Assembly: GCA_964393895.1 (NCBI GenBank)
Contig: CAYMWP010000005.1
Location: 1 to 64,000 of the forward strand
Source: B4-G1 sp964393895
GTDB taxonomy: Bacteria; Chloroflexota; Anaerolineae; B4-G1
Length of the DNA: 64,000 nt
Direction of reading: 5' to 3'
Shown here: piece after piece, positions 43,628-51,273 of the stretch
Layout: the number at the start of each line of letters is the position of its first letter
How positions within the stretch are numbered: position 1 is the stretch's first letter
The notes under the pieces: generated by a model
Told to the model about the DNA's origin: nothing
Databases searched by the model: none
Seen by the model: only the letters and a program-made list of their open reading frames with translations
Position numbers and translations under genes: made by a program

Positions 43628-43938
43628 TCAATGACTGTAGATATAGCTCTGATATGCCGTCGTCACAAAGTTGTTCGGTATCGCACGGCTATTTCCATCC
43701 GTGAAAGCTGAACAGGATGACAGCAATGATATGGCTGTTGCCTGATGTAATAGTATTTGTTGGAAATCAGTGAATCCTGCGTGCGCCGGCCAGTGCGAAT
43801 AGTTTTCTGCAATTCCCGTTCATAGTCCACCATTTCAGGGTGGCCGTCAGGAACAGTGATGTGTCGCCATCGTTCTTCAGTCAAATAAATCTCGCTTCCA
43901 TCCCGATCTTGCACTGTCCAGCGTTTGCCGTCCGGCAT
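43628..43938 (-). pseudogene. toxin-like nuclease family gene, decayed
   Basis: The first ~70 codons read well (WTVQDRDGSEIYLTEERW, then HPEMVDYERELQKTI and NKYYYI). This resembles small RelE/barnase-like toxin families that sit upstream of DUF2283 genes. The continuation is broken: the open frame ends at 43663, while plausible remains of the last strands appear in other frames (GNSHIIAVILF, NNFVTTAYQ) down to a TGA at 43628. Ten bases separate it from the DUF2283 remnant. The family name is an inference from pattern only. Confidence 0.55.
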
Positions 43939-43959
43939 CCTTGCGCTCTACCTAATGAT

Positions 43960-43968
43960 ATTATAACA
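43960..43968 (-). promoter_or_regulatory. extended -10 promoter of the decayed toxin pair
   Basis: On the minus strand TGT is followed directly by TATAAT, about 20 nt upstream of the ATG at 43938. No good -35 is present, as is usual with extended -10 promoters. Confidence 0.4.
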
Positions 43969-43998
43969 TGTAGCCCAAGCTCCACCAGAACACCAAAA

Positions 43999-44028
43999 AG
44001 GCGCGACGCACTCGAGTACACCGCACCT
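43999..44028. repeat. degenerate GGTGCGACGCACT-family palindrome
   Basis: AGGCGCGACGCACT (43999-44012) differs by one base from the arm at 28475; the right arm is shortened to ACCGCACCT. It ends 13 nt before the kinase ATG at 44042, overlapping the leader. Confidence 0.6.
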
Positions 44029-44041
44029 GAAAGGAACTGTC

Positions 44042-46456
44042 ATGCTAACAACCGGTGATATGATTCAAAACCGCTATCGCATCGTCTCCCCCCTGGGCCA
44101 GGGGGGAATGGGCGCCGTCTACCGCGCCTGGGACACTCGGCTCAACATCCCCCTGGCCCTCAAGGAGATGACGCCCCAGGCAGGGCTGGACGCCAACACG
44201 CTGGCCCAACTGCGCCAGCAATTCCAGCAAGAGGCCGCCGTCCTGGCCCGCCTCAATCACCCCCACCTGGTGCGCGTCACCGACTTTTTCGAGGAAGGGG
44301 GCAACACCTACCTGGTGATGGATTTCGTGGAAGGGGAGAACCTGGCCGACCGCATCGCCCGCCAGGGGCCGTTGCCAGAGAAAAAAGTACTGCTCTGGGC
44401 CAATCAACTACTGGGCGCGCTGGCCTACTGTCACGAGCAAGGCGTGTTGCACCGCGACATCAAGCCGCAGAACGTCATCATCCGTCCCGACGGACAGGCA
44501 ATGCTGGTGGATTTCGGGCTGGTCAAGCTATGGGACCCCAGCGACCCGCGCACCAAGACGGCGATGCGCGGCATGGGCACGCCAGAGTACGCCCCGCCGG
44601 AACAATACGAGACCGACGCCGGCCACACCGACCCTCGCTCCGATGTCTACAGCATGGGAGCGACGCTCTACCACGCACTCGCCGGCCAGTCCCCGCCGAC
44701 GGCCACCCTGCGCATAGCAAACCCGGAACGATTCACGCCGTTGCGAGAACTGATGCCCAGCGTGCAGCCGGAAACCGAGACAGCAATACTCAAAGCGATG
44801 GAGCTGCCCCGCTCACAACGCTGGCAGAACGCACAGGAAATGTCCCAGGCATTGAGCGGTCAGGCCATCGTTCCCGCGCCTCCCGCCGTCGCGCCCAAAC
44901 GGGATAAAACCAGGGTGCTGCCCAGCGCGCAACCGGCCGCTCCGGCTCAGAAACGACGCATACCCGGATGGGTCTGGGCCGTGGGCGGCCTAGCAGTAAT
45001 ACTGCTGTGCGGAGCGGCGCTGGCGCTGGGAGGAATGACCATCCGCCGGGCCCAACTCGTCCGGGCGACCGCCACCGCCCAAGCAGAAGCAGAAGCGACA
45101 TCTACCGCCCAGGCGCAAGCCCAGGCAAAAGCGACCGCCACCGCCCAGCGCATCGCCCAGGCCACCGCCACAGCCGGCTCCCAGGAAACCGCCACCGCAC
45201 AAGCGCGAGCGACCGCCACGGCTCAGGCGCGTGCGGAGCAGGTCACCGCCACGGCCGCAGCCCAGGCCACAGCCACCGCACAGGTCAGTATGGATAGCAC
45301 CCTCCTACAAGCTTTGAGCTGGCCCCTCCTGCTCCGCGACGGCTTCGACGTGAACGAAAACGATTGGTCCACGGGGGACTATAGCGACGAGTTGATCGAG
45401 GGAAGCAGACGCATCACCGACGACAAATACCACTGGGAGGCAACCGCGTCCGGCGGAGTCGTGTGGTGGTCCATTCCCGAATTAGACACCGTTTCCGATC
45501 TCTACCTGACGGTGGAGGGGAAACAGATCGGCGGCGACACCGACAGCCAGTACGGGGTGATCTTTCGCCGCGCTGACCGCGACAACTATTACATCTTTAG
45601 AATAAGAGACGACGGGGACTACCAACTCCGCACCCGATACGAAGGAGAATGGGAGACGCTGATCGGTTGGACCGAGAGCTATCTAATCCAGGCCGGCGCG
45701 GTACACCGCTTGGCCGTCGTCGCCCAAGGATCGCAATTCACCTTCTACATCAACGACCAGTACGTTGACGAGTACACGGATACCAAATTGAGCGAAGGAC
45801 AAGTCGCCCTGGTGATAGGGCTGGACGACGAGGGAGACACGGGCACGTTCGAGTTCGACAACTTTGAAGTACGCGCGCCAATGTCCCCCTCACGCTGGCC
45901 CATCCTCCTCAGCGACGGTTTTGCCGCCAACGACAACGACTGGCGTATCGGCGACTATAGCGACGAGCGGGTAACAGGAAACCGCAGCATGACCGACGGC
46001 GTGTACCGCTGGGAGGCGGACGCGCTAAACGGAGTGGTGTGGTGGTCCGTCCCCGACGTAGCCTCAATCTCCGACCTGTACCTGACGGTGGACGCCACAC
46101 GGATCAGCGGGGCTGAGGACGGCAAATACGGCGTGGTATTCAGGAGAACCGACAACGACAACTATGCCTTTTTCATGATAAAGGACGATCAGAACTACAA
46201 ATTCTCCGTGCGCTACCAGGGGACGTGGCACACCGTGCTGGGTTGGACAGAAGCGCCGAGCATCCGCCCTGGGGAGACAAACCGGATCAAGATCATCGTG
46301 GAAGGAGCGCACCATGCCTTTTACGTCAACGACCAACTGGTCGGCGAGGTGGACGAAGACCGGTTGAGCAGCGGGAAAGTGGGCCTGGCGATAGAACTGA
46401 GCAAAGACGACGTAGCAGTATTTGAATTCGATGACTTTGAAGTACGTGCACCGTGA
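44042..46456 (+). CDS. Hanks-type Ser/Thr kinase with Ala/Thr coiled stalk and two LamG-like repeats
   Basis: An 804-aa kinase of the HRD subclass: GQGGMG, LALKEM, HRDIKPQN, DFGLVKLWDPSDP and GTPEYAPPEQY (~12-285). A membrane helix lies at ~309-332, followed by an ~80-residue low-complexity stalk of Ala, Thr, Gln and Glu (ATATAQAEAEATSTAQAQ) that should form a helix or coiled coil, unlike the Pro/Thr spacers of the others. Outside are two ~185-residue homologous beta-sandwich repeats (DGFDVNENDWSTGDYSDE; DGFAANDNDWRIGDYSDE), related to those of the kinase at 26217. The start follows AAAGGAACTGTC. Confidence 0.88.
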   Translation: MLTTGDMIQNRYRIVSPLGQGGMGAVYRAWDTRLNIPLALKEMTPQAGLDANTLAQLRQQFQQEAAVLARLNHPHLVRVTDFFEEGGNTYLVMDFVEGENLADRIARQGPLPEKKVLLWANQLLGALAYCHEQGVLHRDIKPQNVIIRPDGQAMLVDFGLVKLWDPSDPRTKTAMRGMGTPEYAPPEQYETDAGHTDPRSDVYSMGATLYHALAGQSPPTATLRIANPERFTPLRELMPSVQPETETAILKAMELPRSQRWQNAQEMSQALSGQAIVPAPPAVAPKRDKTRVLPSAQPAAPAQKRRIPGWVWAVGGLAVILLCGAALALGGMTIRRAQLVRATATAQAEAEATSTAQAQAQAKATATAQRIAQATATAGSQETATAQARATATAQARAEQVTATAAAQATATAQVSMDSTLLQALSWPLLLRDGFDVNENDWSTGDYSDELIEGSRRITDDKYHWEATASGGVVWWSIPELDTVSDLYLTVEGKQIGGDTDSQYGVIFRRADRDNYYIFRIRDDGDYQLRTRYEGEWETLIGWTESYLIQAGAVHRLAVVAQGSQFTFYINDQYVDEYTDTKLSEGQVALVIGLDDEGDTGTFEFDNFEVRAPMSPSRWPILLSDGFAANDNDWRIGDYSDERVTGNRSMTDGVYRWEADALNGVVWWSVPDVASISDLYLTVDATRISGAEDGKYGVVFRRTDNDNYAFFMIKDDQNYKFSVRYQGTWHTVLGWTEAPSIRPGETNRIKIIVEGAHHAFYVNDQLVGEVDEDRLSSGKVGLAIELSKDDVAVFEFDDFEVRAP

Positions 46457-46461
46457 ACTCG

Positions 46462-46499
46462 AGGCACGACGCAGTGCGCCTCAAAGTGCGTCGCACCTT
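46462..46499. repeat. degenerate GGTGCGACGCACT-family palindrome
   Basis: The right half, AGTGCGTCGCACCT, is identical to the element at 28475-28507. The left half has three changes and the loop is longer. It lies between the kinase stop and the next start. Confidence 0.65.
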
Positions 46500-46516
46500 C
46501 AAATCGGAGGCTATTG

Positions 46517-47416
46517 ATGAAATGCACCAACTGCGGCTTTGAAAATCGAGACAACGCCCGCTTTTGCAAAAAGTGTGGTGAGCCGTTGCCGGCGCAACAA
46601 CAACCCACTCGCCAGGCGGCGCGGCCGCCTCAGGGCGCGATTTGCCCCGCCTGCGGGGCCACCGCCAAACCCGGCGCCCGCTTCTGCCCCCGCTGCGGCA
46701 AGCCCCTGGCGGCCGAACCTAGCGCGCCGCCATCACCAGCCCAGCAGGCAACCCAACCTTCGATGGGCGCCTTGCCCCAACCATACGGCCCGCCGCCGAC
46801 CACGCCCGCCCCATCCAAGCGCCGCCCCTCCCGCTGGCCACTGTGGGCGGGGGGAATCGTTGCTTTCCTGTGCATCACCGCCCTCATCGTCCTCGCCGTG
46901 ATCTTGTGGCCCAAACTAACCGGCGGTGAGGAAACACCCCCTCCCCCCACTCCAACTGAAGCCCTTCCCACCACCCCCCCACCGCCGACGGCAACGCCCT
47001 CTCCGCTGCCACCGCCTCCCACCACTACTCCCCAGGCGGCGTCCACCGAACTGCCTCCGACTTTTGACGCCCAGGTCAGCATCACCGCCTCCGCTGCCGA
47101 ACTGCGGATGGGCGAGCTCGTCACCGTCACCGTCACTGTCACCAACAACGGGAACGTACCGTTCGGTCACCTGCGCTACCAGTTGGTGGGGGAATGGAAA
47201 CCACACCTCGAACTGGCAGCGGAAACTGAAGAAACGATGATACACGAGGAACCTGTACCCCCTGACGAAAGCGCCGCGGCTACCTTTGTGCTTCGGGCCG
47301 TTCGAGAAGGAGAAATCAGACTCGAGGCTTATGTGATGATGGACGCGCACACTGACCTGCCGTCCAGCGAAAGTCGCTTATCTGACGAGAAAATTGTCGT
47401 TCGAGTCACTCGTTGA
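46517..47416 (+). CDS. membrane protein with two zinc ribbons and CARDB-like external domain
   Basis: A 299-aa protein. Two zinc ribbons at the N-terminus (CTNC...FCKKC and CPAC...FCPRC, residues ~3-67) are cytoplasmic. After a Pro-rich linker comes one membrane helix (~113-136, WAGGIVAFLCITALIVLAVI) and a Pro/Thr spacer. The external domain (~178-299) resembles CARDB/DUF11 Ig-like folds (MGELVTVTVTVTNNGNVPF). There is no kinase domain, so it looks like a kinase-cluster receptor whose catalytic part is missing, perhaps an adaptor. ATG 46517 follows ATCGGAGG; a TTG precedes it directly. Confidence 0.78.
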   Translation: MKCTNCGFENRDNARFCKKCGEPLPAQQQPTRQAARPPQGAICPACGATAKPGARFCPRCGKPLAAEPSAPPSPAQQATQPSMGALPQPYGPPPTTPAPSKRRPSRWPLWAGGIVAFLCITALIVLAVILWPKLTGGEETPPPPTPTEALPTTPPPPTATPSPLPPPPTTTPQAASTELPPTFDAQVSITASAAELRMGELVTVTVTVTNNGNVPFGHLRYQLVGEWKPHLELAAETEETMIHEEPVPPDESAAATFVLRAVREGEIRLEAYVMMDAHTDLPSSESRLSDEKIVVRVTR

Positions 47417-47429
47417 AAGAGGATGCAAC

Positions 47430-47526
47430 AGAAACCAGGTTTTTCGACCTTGTTTTGCGAAAAAACGGACACGAGCGTTACAGATGTGCCAAAATCAGCG
47501 ATTCGATAGCAAAAAACCTGGTTTCT
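47430..47526. repeat. REP-like palindrome, long-loop copy
   Basis: Perfect 15-bp arms AGAAACCAGGTTTTT (47430-47444) and AAAAACCTGGTTTCT (47512-47526) enclose a 67-base loop. It lies between the zinc-ribbon membrane gene and the Band7-FHA gene and belongs to the same family as the copies at 50578, 51206, 52032, 52614 and 53506. Confidence 0.85.
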
Positions 47527-47576
47527 TGGCTTTTGTCTAAACTCGATGAAAGAAACGCGACAAATTAGGAGAGACA

Positions 47577-48689
47577 ATGTCATCCACAGACACCCCTCAA
47601 ATCCAAGAAGACCTGATCCTACAAGCCGAATCCCAAGATAATTTCTTCAGCGCGCCGCTGGTGCGCCAGGGCACAGTCGCCGTCATCATGCGCAACGGGC
47701 GGGTGGCCCAGATCATCGGCCCCGGCCGCCAATTGATGCTGCGTCTCCCGTTCCAAAAAGTCGAAATCCTCCTGGTGGAGACAAAAATCCGCAACCTGAA
47801 CATCGTCTCCCAGGGGGAATTCCTCACCACCGACGGTTGGCGCGTCAACGTCTCGCTGTGGATCTCCTACCGCGTCGCCGACCCGGCGCGCGTCGCCGTC
47901 GAATACGCCCAGCCGGTCCACGCCCTGTACAGCACGGTCAAGGACTTTTTGGGGCAGGTGATCAACGGGCAGGACTTTCAGACCTTGAGCCAGATGGGCC
48001 GCCAGGTGGTGCGCCAGGAGATTCTGAACAGCGGCCCCCAGATAGAGCAGACGGTGGGCATCGCCCTGACCGACGTGCGTATAGACGATCTGACGCTGCC
48101 GGAGCGGGTCGGGACCGCCTTTGACGAGCGGCAGGTAGCCCACATGGAAGGAGAGGCCGCCCAGCACCGGCTGCGCGGCAAATGGCAAGACATGCCCGAC
48201 TCGGTCCGCCAGGCACACATGCAAGAGCGGCTGGTCGAAGGCTCAATGTTCGTCAACCCGCCGCTGCCCGGCGCCGCGGCCGGCCTCTACCCACAACCCG
48301 TCCCCCAGGTAGTCCCTCCGCCCGCGCCGGGCGCACTGCCGCCGGGTCAGCGGGTGATAGAAGGCCAGGCGGCGCCCACGCACCTGTTGGGTGGGGAGAT
48401 GTGGGGCCAATTGGTCATCGTCGGCGGCCCCAAGCAGGGCGTCATCTTTCCCCTGCGGCAGCCGGTCGTGACCATCGGGCGCGCCGGCGGCAACGACATC
48501 GTGCTCCAGGACAGCGCCGCCTCCGGCCACCACGCCCGCATCGAACGACGCGGCAACCAGACCTTTATCGTGGATTTGAACAGCTCCAACGGCACCTTTG
48601 TCAACGGCCAGCGCGCCCAGCAGGCCCAATTGGTGGGCGGGGAAACGATCCTGATGGGTAACACTCACCTGCGGTTCGACGCGCTGTAA
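47577..48689 (+). CDS. SPFH/Band7 domain protein with C-terminal FHA domain
   Basis: A 370-aa protein. Residues ~25-200 match an SPFH/Band7 (stomatin-like) fold: GTVAVIMRNGRVAQIIGPG, VETKIRNLNIVSQGEFLTTD and VNVSLWISYRVADPARVAVE. This family forms ring or cage oligomers on membranes, but here there is no N-terminal membrane helix. A Pro-rich linker (~225-265) leads to an FHA domain (~275-370; TIGRAGGNDIVL, ASGHHARI, LNSSNGTFVNG). The start has AGGAGAGACA directly upstream. Likely role: a scaffold that recruits phosphorylated partners; the target is unknown. Confidence 0.83.
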   Translation: MSSTDTPQIQEDLILQAESQDNFFSAPLVRQGTVAVIMRNGRVAQIIGPGRQLMLRLPFQKVEILLVETKIRNLNIVSQGEFLTTDGWRVNVSLWISYRVADPARVAVEYAQPVHALYSTVKDFLGQVINGQDFQTLSQMGRQVVRQEILNSGPQIEQTVGIALTDVRIDDLTLPERVGTAFDERQVAHMEGEAAQHRLRGKWQDMPDSVRQAHMQERLVEGSMFVNPPLPGAAAGLYPQPVPQVVPPPAPGALPPGQRVIEGQAAPTHLLGGEMWGQLVIVGGPKQGVIFPLRQPVVTIGRAGGNDIVLQDSAASGHHARIERRGNQTFIVDLNSSNGTFVNGQRAQQAQLVGGETILMGNTHLRFDAL

Positions 48690-48821
48690 AAGCTCATAGT
48701 TAGCCACGGAGCGCGAGCGGAGTGGCGATTGCACCCCCTATGACGGCACTCCACTACGTTTCGTGCCTCACTACAAGCATTAGCGCTACAGAAAAACTGA
48801 TTTCTACCCTTACAAAATGCC

Positions 48822-50597
48822 ATGTCAACCCCACCAACATTCAACGACCTGCACCAAACGCTCACCGCCCGCTACGACCTGGAAGAGTTCCGCACCCTGT
48901 GCGCCCAACTCGGCGTCCCCTACGACGACCTGCGCGGCGAGGGCCGGTCGGCGAAAGCAAGAGAACTGATTTTATGGTTGCAGCGCCACGAACGGCTGGA
49001 AGGACTCGTCGCCGCAATCACGCCGTCCGCCCGCCCTGCTTCGGCGCGCGGGCAGGCTGCATCACCCGCCCGGCCCACCTCCCCCGGCGGCCCCATCCGC
49101 GAGCGCTGGGCGCTGCTGGTGGGCGCGGATCATTACCAGGACCCGTCAGTACCGACGCTCAAATACTGCGTCAACGACGTGCTGGCCCTGGAATGCGCGT
49201 TGAAAGAACTGGGCTACACCGTCGTCGCCATGCACGACGCGGCCGACGGCCAATGGCAACCCAGGCGCAACAACGTCGAGGCCAAACTGGCGCTGCTCTG
49301 CCAAGCGGTGCAGCCGGACGACCTGCTGCTGGTTCACTTTGCCTGCCACGGCCACCTGGTGGAAGGCGCTCCCGTGCTCGTCGTGCAGGATACCCACGTC
49401 ACGACGCCCGCCATCCTGGCCCGGCAATCGCTGCCGCTGGCCGAGGTGGAGCGGCAGATGCGCGAGAGCCAGGCCCGCCGCCTGATACTCACACTCGACG
49501 CCTGTCACACGGGGGTCGAGATGGGGCGCGACCTGACCGACCCCCAGTTCATTCGCAACGCCTACGAGTTGGCCGAAGGATTCGCCCTCATCGCCGCCAG
49601 CACGGCGCAGCAGATAGCCCAGGAATGGCAGGAAAAGGAACACGGCGTCTTTACCTACCACCTGCTGGAAGGACTGAGCGGCAAGGCCGACCGCGCCGGC
49701 AAGGGCTTTGTCACCGTGGACGACCTCAAGACCCACGTGCTGGACGGTCTACGCCGCTGGAACGTGGCCCACGGCGGAGTGCTGCAAGAGCCGACCGTCC
49801 GCAGCGAGGGCATGGGGGACATCATCCTGGCGGATTATCGCCAGATGCGCGGCGCTTTAAAAACGCCACGCGCCTCCGTTTCCCCTAATCCTTTCGGCAA
49901 AGCCGGCCGCATCATTGATCCCGACCACTTTTTCGACCGCCAGGAACTCTTGCGCCAGATATTCGAGGAGCTGGACAAGGGCGTCAACGTCTCGCTGGTG
50001 GGCGCGTCGCAAGTCGGCAAATCGTCGCTACTTTCGATGGTCTGCGCGCTGGGGCCGGAGCGGATGGGCCGGCCGCCGGAGTCGTTCGGCTACCTGAGTA
50101 TGCAGTGGGTGGAAAGCGAGGATGGCTTTTACGCAGCGTTGTGCAATGTGCTGGGCCTGACGGAGACCTGCCGTGGCTACCAACTGAACCGCGCCCTGCG
50201 CGTGCGCGACCAAAGACACGTGCTCTGCCTGGACGAGATCGAAAAGATGGCGTGGGACGGCTTTACCGCGCGCGTGCGCAGCCAACTGCGCGGCCTGGCC
50301 GACGGCCCCGCCGAGCCGCTCAAACTGGTCATCGCCAGCCGCTCGCCGCTGACCCACCTCTTTCCTGATTCACCGGAATTGGATTCGCCGCTGGCCGGCA
50401 TCTGCCGCCCGCTGGACGTGGGGCCGTTCTCGCCAGAGATCGCCCGCGCCTTCATTGCCGACCGGTTGCAGAACACTGACATTGCTTTCACCGATAGCGA
50501 GGTCGCCGCGCTACTAGAGGAAACCGGCGGCCACCCGGCCAGGCTGCAACGCGCCGCCGCCGATCTGTATCGCAGCAAGAAACCAGGTTTTTTCTGA
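48822..50597 (+). CDS. EAD-caspase-STAND NTPase protein
   Basis: A 591-aa protein with three parts. Residues 1-~65 look like an effector-associated domain of the EAD7 type (FRTLCAQLGVPYDDL...KARELILWLQ), a small adaptor. Residues ~90-335 form a caspase-like C14 peptidase with catalytic His176 (FACHGH) and Cys228 (LTLDACHTG). Residues ~350-590 form a STAND/AAA ATPase with Walker A GASQVGKSS at 394 and LCLDEIEKM as Walker B. Proteins of this plan are thought to act in conflict or programmed cell-death responses. The last codons (KKPGFF and TGA) are formed by a REP palindrome (50578-50611), so the native C-terminus was changed or cut by the insertion. Confidence 0.86.
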   Translation: MSTPPTFNDLHQTLTARYDLEEFRTLCAQLGVPYDDLRGEGRSAKARELILWLQRHERLEGLVAAITPSARPASARGQAASPARPTSPGGPIRERWALLVGADHYQDPSVPTLKYCVNDVLALECALKELGYTVVAMHDAADGQWQPRRNNVEAKLALLCQAVQPDDLLLVHFACHGHLVEGAPVLVVQDTHVTTPAILARQSLPLAEVERQMRESQARRLILTLDACHTGVEMGRDLTDPQFIRNAYELAEGFALIAASTAQQIAQEWQEKEHGVFTYHLLEGLSGKADRAGKGFVTVDDLKTHVLDGLRRWNVAHGGVLQEPTVRSEGMGDIILADYRQMRGALKTPRASVSPNPFGKAGRIIDPDHFFDRQELLRQIFEELDKGVNVSLVGASQVGKSSLLSMVCALGPERMGRPPESFGYLSMQWVESEDGFYAALCNVLGLTETCRGYQLNRALRVRDQRHVLCLDEIEKMAWDGFTARVRSQLRGLADGPAEPLKLVIASRSPLTHLFPDSPELDSPLAGICRPLDVGPFSPEIARAFIADRLQNTDIAFTDSEVAALLEETGGHPARLQRAAADLYRSKKPGFF

Positions 50598-50611
50598 AAA
50601 ACCTGGTTTCT
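50578..50611. repeat. 34-bp REP palindrome at the caspase gene end
   Basis: Perfect 15-bp arms (AGAAACCAGGTTTTT and complement) surround TCTG. The loop supplies the stop codon of the caspase-STAND gene (50595-50597). It lies 16 nt before the transposase ATG. Confidence 0.92.
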
Positions 50612-50627
50612 CTCGCCCAAGGATCAC

Positions 50628-51206
50628 ATGCCCTATCGCAAGATCGAATTTCGAGCCAGCCAAACTTATCACCTGTACAATCGGGGCGTGAACCGCCAAC
50701 CAATCTTTTTCTGCGACGAGAACTGGGGCTATTTCATCAAGCGACTGCGTCACTACTTCCAACCCAATGTGGCGGACATCTTGGCCTACTGCCTGATGCC
50801 CAACCACTACCACCTGATGGTCCACATGAAAACTGACGATCTCGGCGCTCGCGTAATGCACCCTTTCAGTGTATCCTACACCAAAGCCATCAACAAGCAG
50901 CAAGGCCGGGTCGGGCCGCTGTTTCGGGGACCTTTCCAGGCCGCCTGGGTGGATGATGACAGTTACTTGCTGCACCTATCGCGGTACATCCACCTGAATC
51001 CGGTCACGGCAGGTCTGGTGGCCCGGCCAGAGGACTGGGTCTTTTCCAGCTACCGGGATTATATCGGCTTGCGAAACGGTACTCTGCCAGTCACTGACGA
51101 GGTTCTGGCACAACTTCCCTCGCGCCAGGCGTATCGAGAGTTCGTTGAGTCTTATTGCGAGCAGGAAAACCGAGTTATAGAACATTTGCTGTTGGATAGC
51201 GATTAA
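50628..51206 (+). CDS. REP-associated tyrosine transposase (RAYT, Y1/HUH family)
   Basis: A 192-aa single-domain HUH endonuclease of the IS200/IS605 Y1 superfamily, RAYT branch. It carries the metal-binding pair H60-Y-H62 in MPNHYHLMVHMK, the family motif FRGPFQAAWVDDD, and the catalytic tyrosine in SRYIHLNPV (Y120). The N-terminus YHLYNRGVNRQPIF is typical of RAYTs. The length matches the family and all motifs are intact, so it is probably active. RAYTs nick and move single-stranded REP hairpins; the AGAAACCAGG palindromes on both sides are its likely substrates (inference from position). Confidence 0.92.
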   Translation: MPYRKIEFRASQTYHLYNRGVNRQPIFFCDENWGYFIKRLRHYFQPNVADILAYCLMPNHYHLMVHMKTDDLGARVMHPFSVSYTKAINKQQGRVGPLFRGPFQAAWVDDDSYLLHLSRYIHLNPVTAGLVARPEDWVFSSYRDYIGLRNGTLPVTDEVLAQLPSRQAYREFVESYCEQENRVIEHLLLDSD

Positions 51207-51251
51207 GAAACCAGGGTTTTGTCGCGTTGCTTACTGAAAAACCTGGTTTCT
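51206..51251. repeat. 46-bp REP palindrome downstream of the transposase
   Basis: The arms AGAAACCAGGGTTTT and AAAAACCTGGTTTCT have one mismatch around a 16-base loop GTCGCGTTGCTTACTG. The same loop in reverse complement, with one base change, occurs in the copy at 52614, so the two are a size variant in opposite orientations. Confidence 0.9.
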
Positions 51252-51273
51252 CCGTCGCGCACGGGAGATTCCT

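Larger units (their letters stand above)
43122..44041. other. 920-bp non-coding region with decayed genes and a MITE
   Basis: From left to right: a MITE (43168-43288) with its target duplication, two broken minus-strand genes (43289-43618 and 43628-43938), their promoter remnant, and a palindrome at 43999-44028. No intact gene was seen on either strand. The plus-strand frame at 43309-43602 is the shadow of a broken minus-strand gene. Confidence 0.7.
50578..51251 (+). mobile_element. REP-RAYT unit: transposase gene bracketed by its palindromes
   Basis: A 674-bp unit made of a REP palindrome (50578-50611), the Y1 transposase gene (50628-51206) and a second REP (51206-51251) whose first base is the last base of the stop codon. 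Equal flanking palindromes are the usual setting of REP-associated tyrosine transposases. The unit sits between the caspase-STAND and membrane STAND genes and may have moved as a whole. Confidence 0.75.
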
